Of a DNA stretch of 6,262 nucleotides, positions 5,767 through 6,262 are shown piece by piece (position 1 is the first letter of the stretch; each line of letters opens with the position of its first letter). The translations under genes and the position numbers were made by a program. The stretch is from Desulfobacteraceae bacterium. GTDB taxonomy: Bacteria > Desulfobacterota > Desulfobacteria > Desulfobacterales > JAABPS01. The stretch lies in the NCBI GenBank assembly GCA_011391835.1, contig JAABPS010000171.1, positions 1 to 6,262 of the forward strand, written 5' to 3'. The notes beneath the pieces are model-generated. The model was not told the DNA's origin, searched no databases, and worked only from the letters and a program-made list of their open reading frames with translations.

Positions 5767-6262
5767 CTAAGGTTTCGTTAATTTTTTCAAGTCCAAAATC
5801 AATTTCTTATATATCGCAACTTTATCATTATCTTTATTTGCCTGTTCTTCTTTTATTTGTTCCTCAAAATATTTTATAGCATAGTTTAGCGACACCATGG
5901 GCTGAGTTACATATTCTTTTATCTTCCATTTATTGTTAACTTTTTCTAATTCAAAATTAGCAACCTTTTTAAATTTATTATTATCTAGAACAAAATCACT
6001 ACATAATTCAGCAATAACATCATAGCTAATTTCAACTTTTGCACTTTTTGATAGTACGTTTTGCTTATTTAATTGATATCCTGAGATTATATAGAAACAA
6101 TCCCAACCTGGCTCGTCTTGATCTTCTTCCCAGTTCATAAGCTCAACTATATCCTGATAGTCTTTGTTAAAAACTCTAGCTCCTTTAAAATCTAACTCAC
6201 AATACGATTTTACAACCGTTTCAACATTTGAGCTTATAGCGGATTGACAATATAAAAGATTA
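5767..6262 (-). CDS. Unrecognised AT-rich protein, N-terminus cut by window edge
   Basis: The frame ends at TAG (5769-5767) and stays open to the right window edge, giving at least 164 residues; an ATG at 6138 is internal and not the likely start. The visible beginning, NLLYCQSAISSNVETVVKSY, could be the end of a signal peptide followed by the mature N-terminus, which would suggest export, but this is inference. Then come SYCELDFKGARV, a conserved-looking DEPGWDCFYIISGYQ, a segment of alternating strands, and FELEKVNNKWKIKEY, an ending often seen in NTF2-like or small secreted domains. The C-terminus is a charged helix (YFEEQIKEEQANKDND onward) that may be a coiled coil. I do not recognise the family and assign no function. 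GC is about 30% across the gene against about 47% in a sampled purA line, so recent transfer is likely. The repeat island lies directly downstream. Confidence 0.75.
   Translation of the reverse strand, partial: NLLYCQSAISSNVETVVKSYCELDFKGARVFNKDYQDIVELMNWEEDQDEPGWDCFYIISGYQLNKQNVLSKSAKVEISYDVIAELCSDFVLDNNKFKKVANFELEKVNNKWKIKEYVTQPMVSLNYAIKYFEEQIKEEQANKDNDKVAIYKKLILDLKKLTKP

Overview
The window looks like chromosomal DNA from a Gram-negative bacterium of moderate GC. A Desulfobacterota (Deltaproteobacteria) origin is my best guess, from the general look of the protein sequences and the repeat types. That is inference and no marker here proves it. The backbone is housekeeping: tRNA-Arg(ACG), tadA, purA, tRNA-Pro(CGG) and mutY. 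Accessory material flanks it on both sides.

Left part (1-1860, all minus strand). A MORN-repeat lipoprotein runs off the left edge and has a promoter with both sigma70 hexamers perfect. Upstream of it is an alpha/beta hydrolase with the full residue set of a soluble epoxide hydrolase. A strong terminator separates the hydrolase from the tRNA-Arg gene, so the hydrolase probably has its own weak promoter.

Centre (1868-5238). tRNA-Arg(ACG) on the minus strand lies back to back with tadA on the plus strand. TadA is the deaminase that makes inosine at position 34 of exactly this tRNA. The best promoters for the two genes are interleaved in about 45 bp, so one polymerase should exclude the other. 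After tadA comes a hairpin that could be a terminator or a leader structure, then purA (AMP synthesis from IMP), tRNA-Pro(CGG) and mutY (adenine glycosylase for A:8-oxoG pairs). The MutY C-terminal domain keeps a nearly complete Nudix box.

Right part (5239-6262). About 530 bases have no intact gene. They hold three different palindromic intergenic repeats and a 32-codon remnant that resembles the C-terminal helix-turn-helix of an IS200-like/RAYT transposase. This looks like a decayed repeat/transposase island. Beyond it is a very AT-rich (roughly 30% GC) unrecognised gene on the minus strand, cut by the right edge and probably acquired from elsewhere.

No CRISPR array, phage module or obvious new defence system is present. 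The most interesting signals are the tRNA-Arg/tadA interleaved promoters, the Nudix box in MutY, the repeat/transposase remnant and the AT-rich orphan gene.
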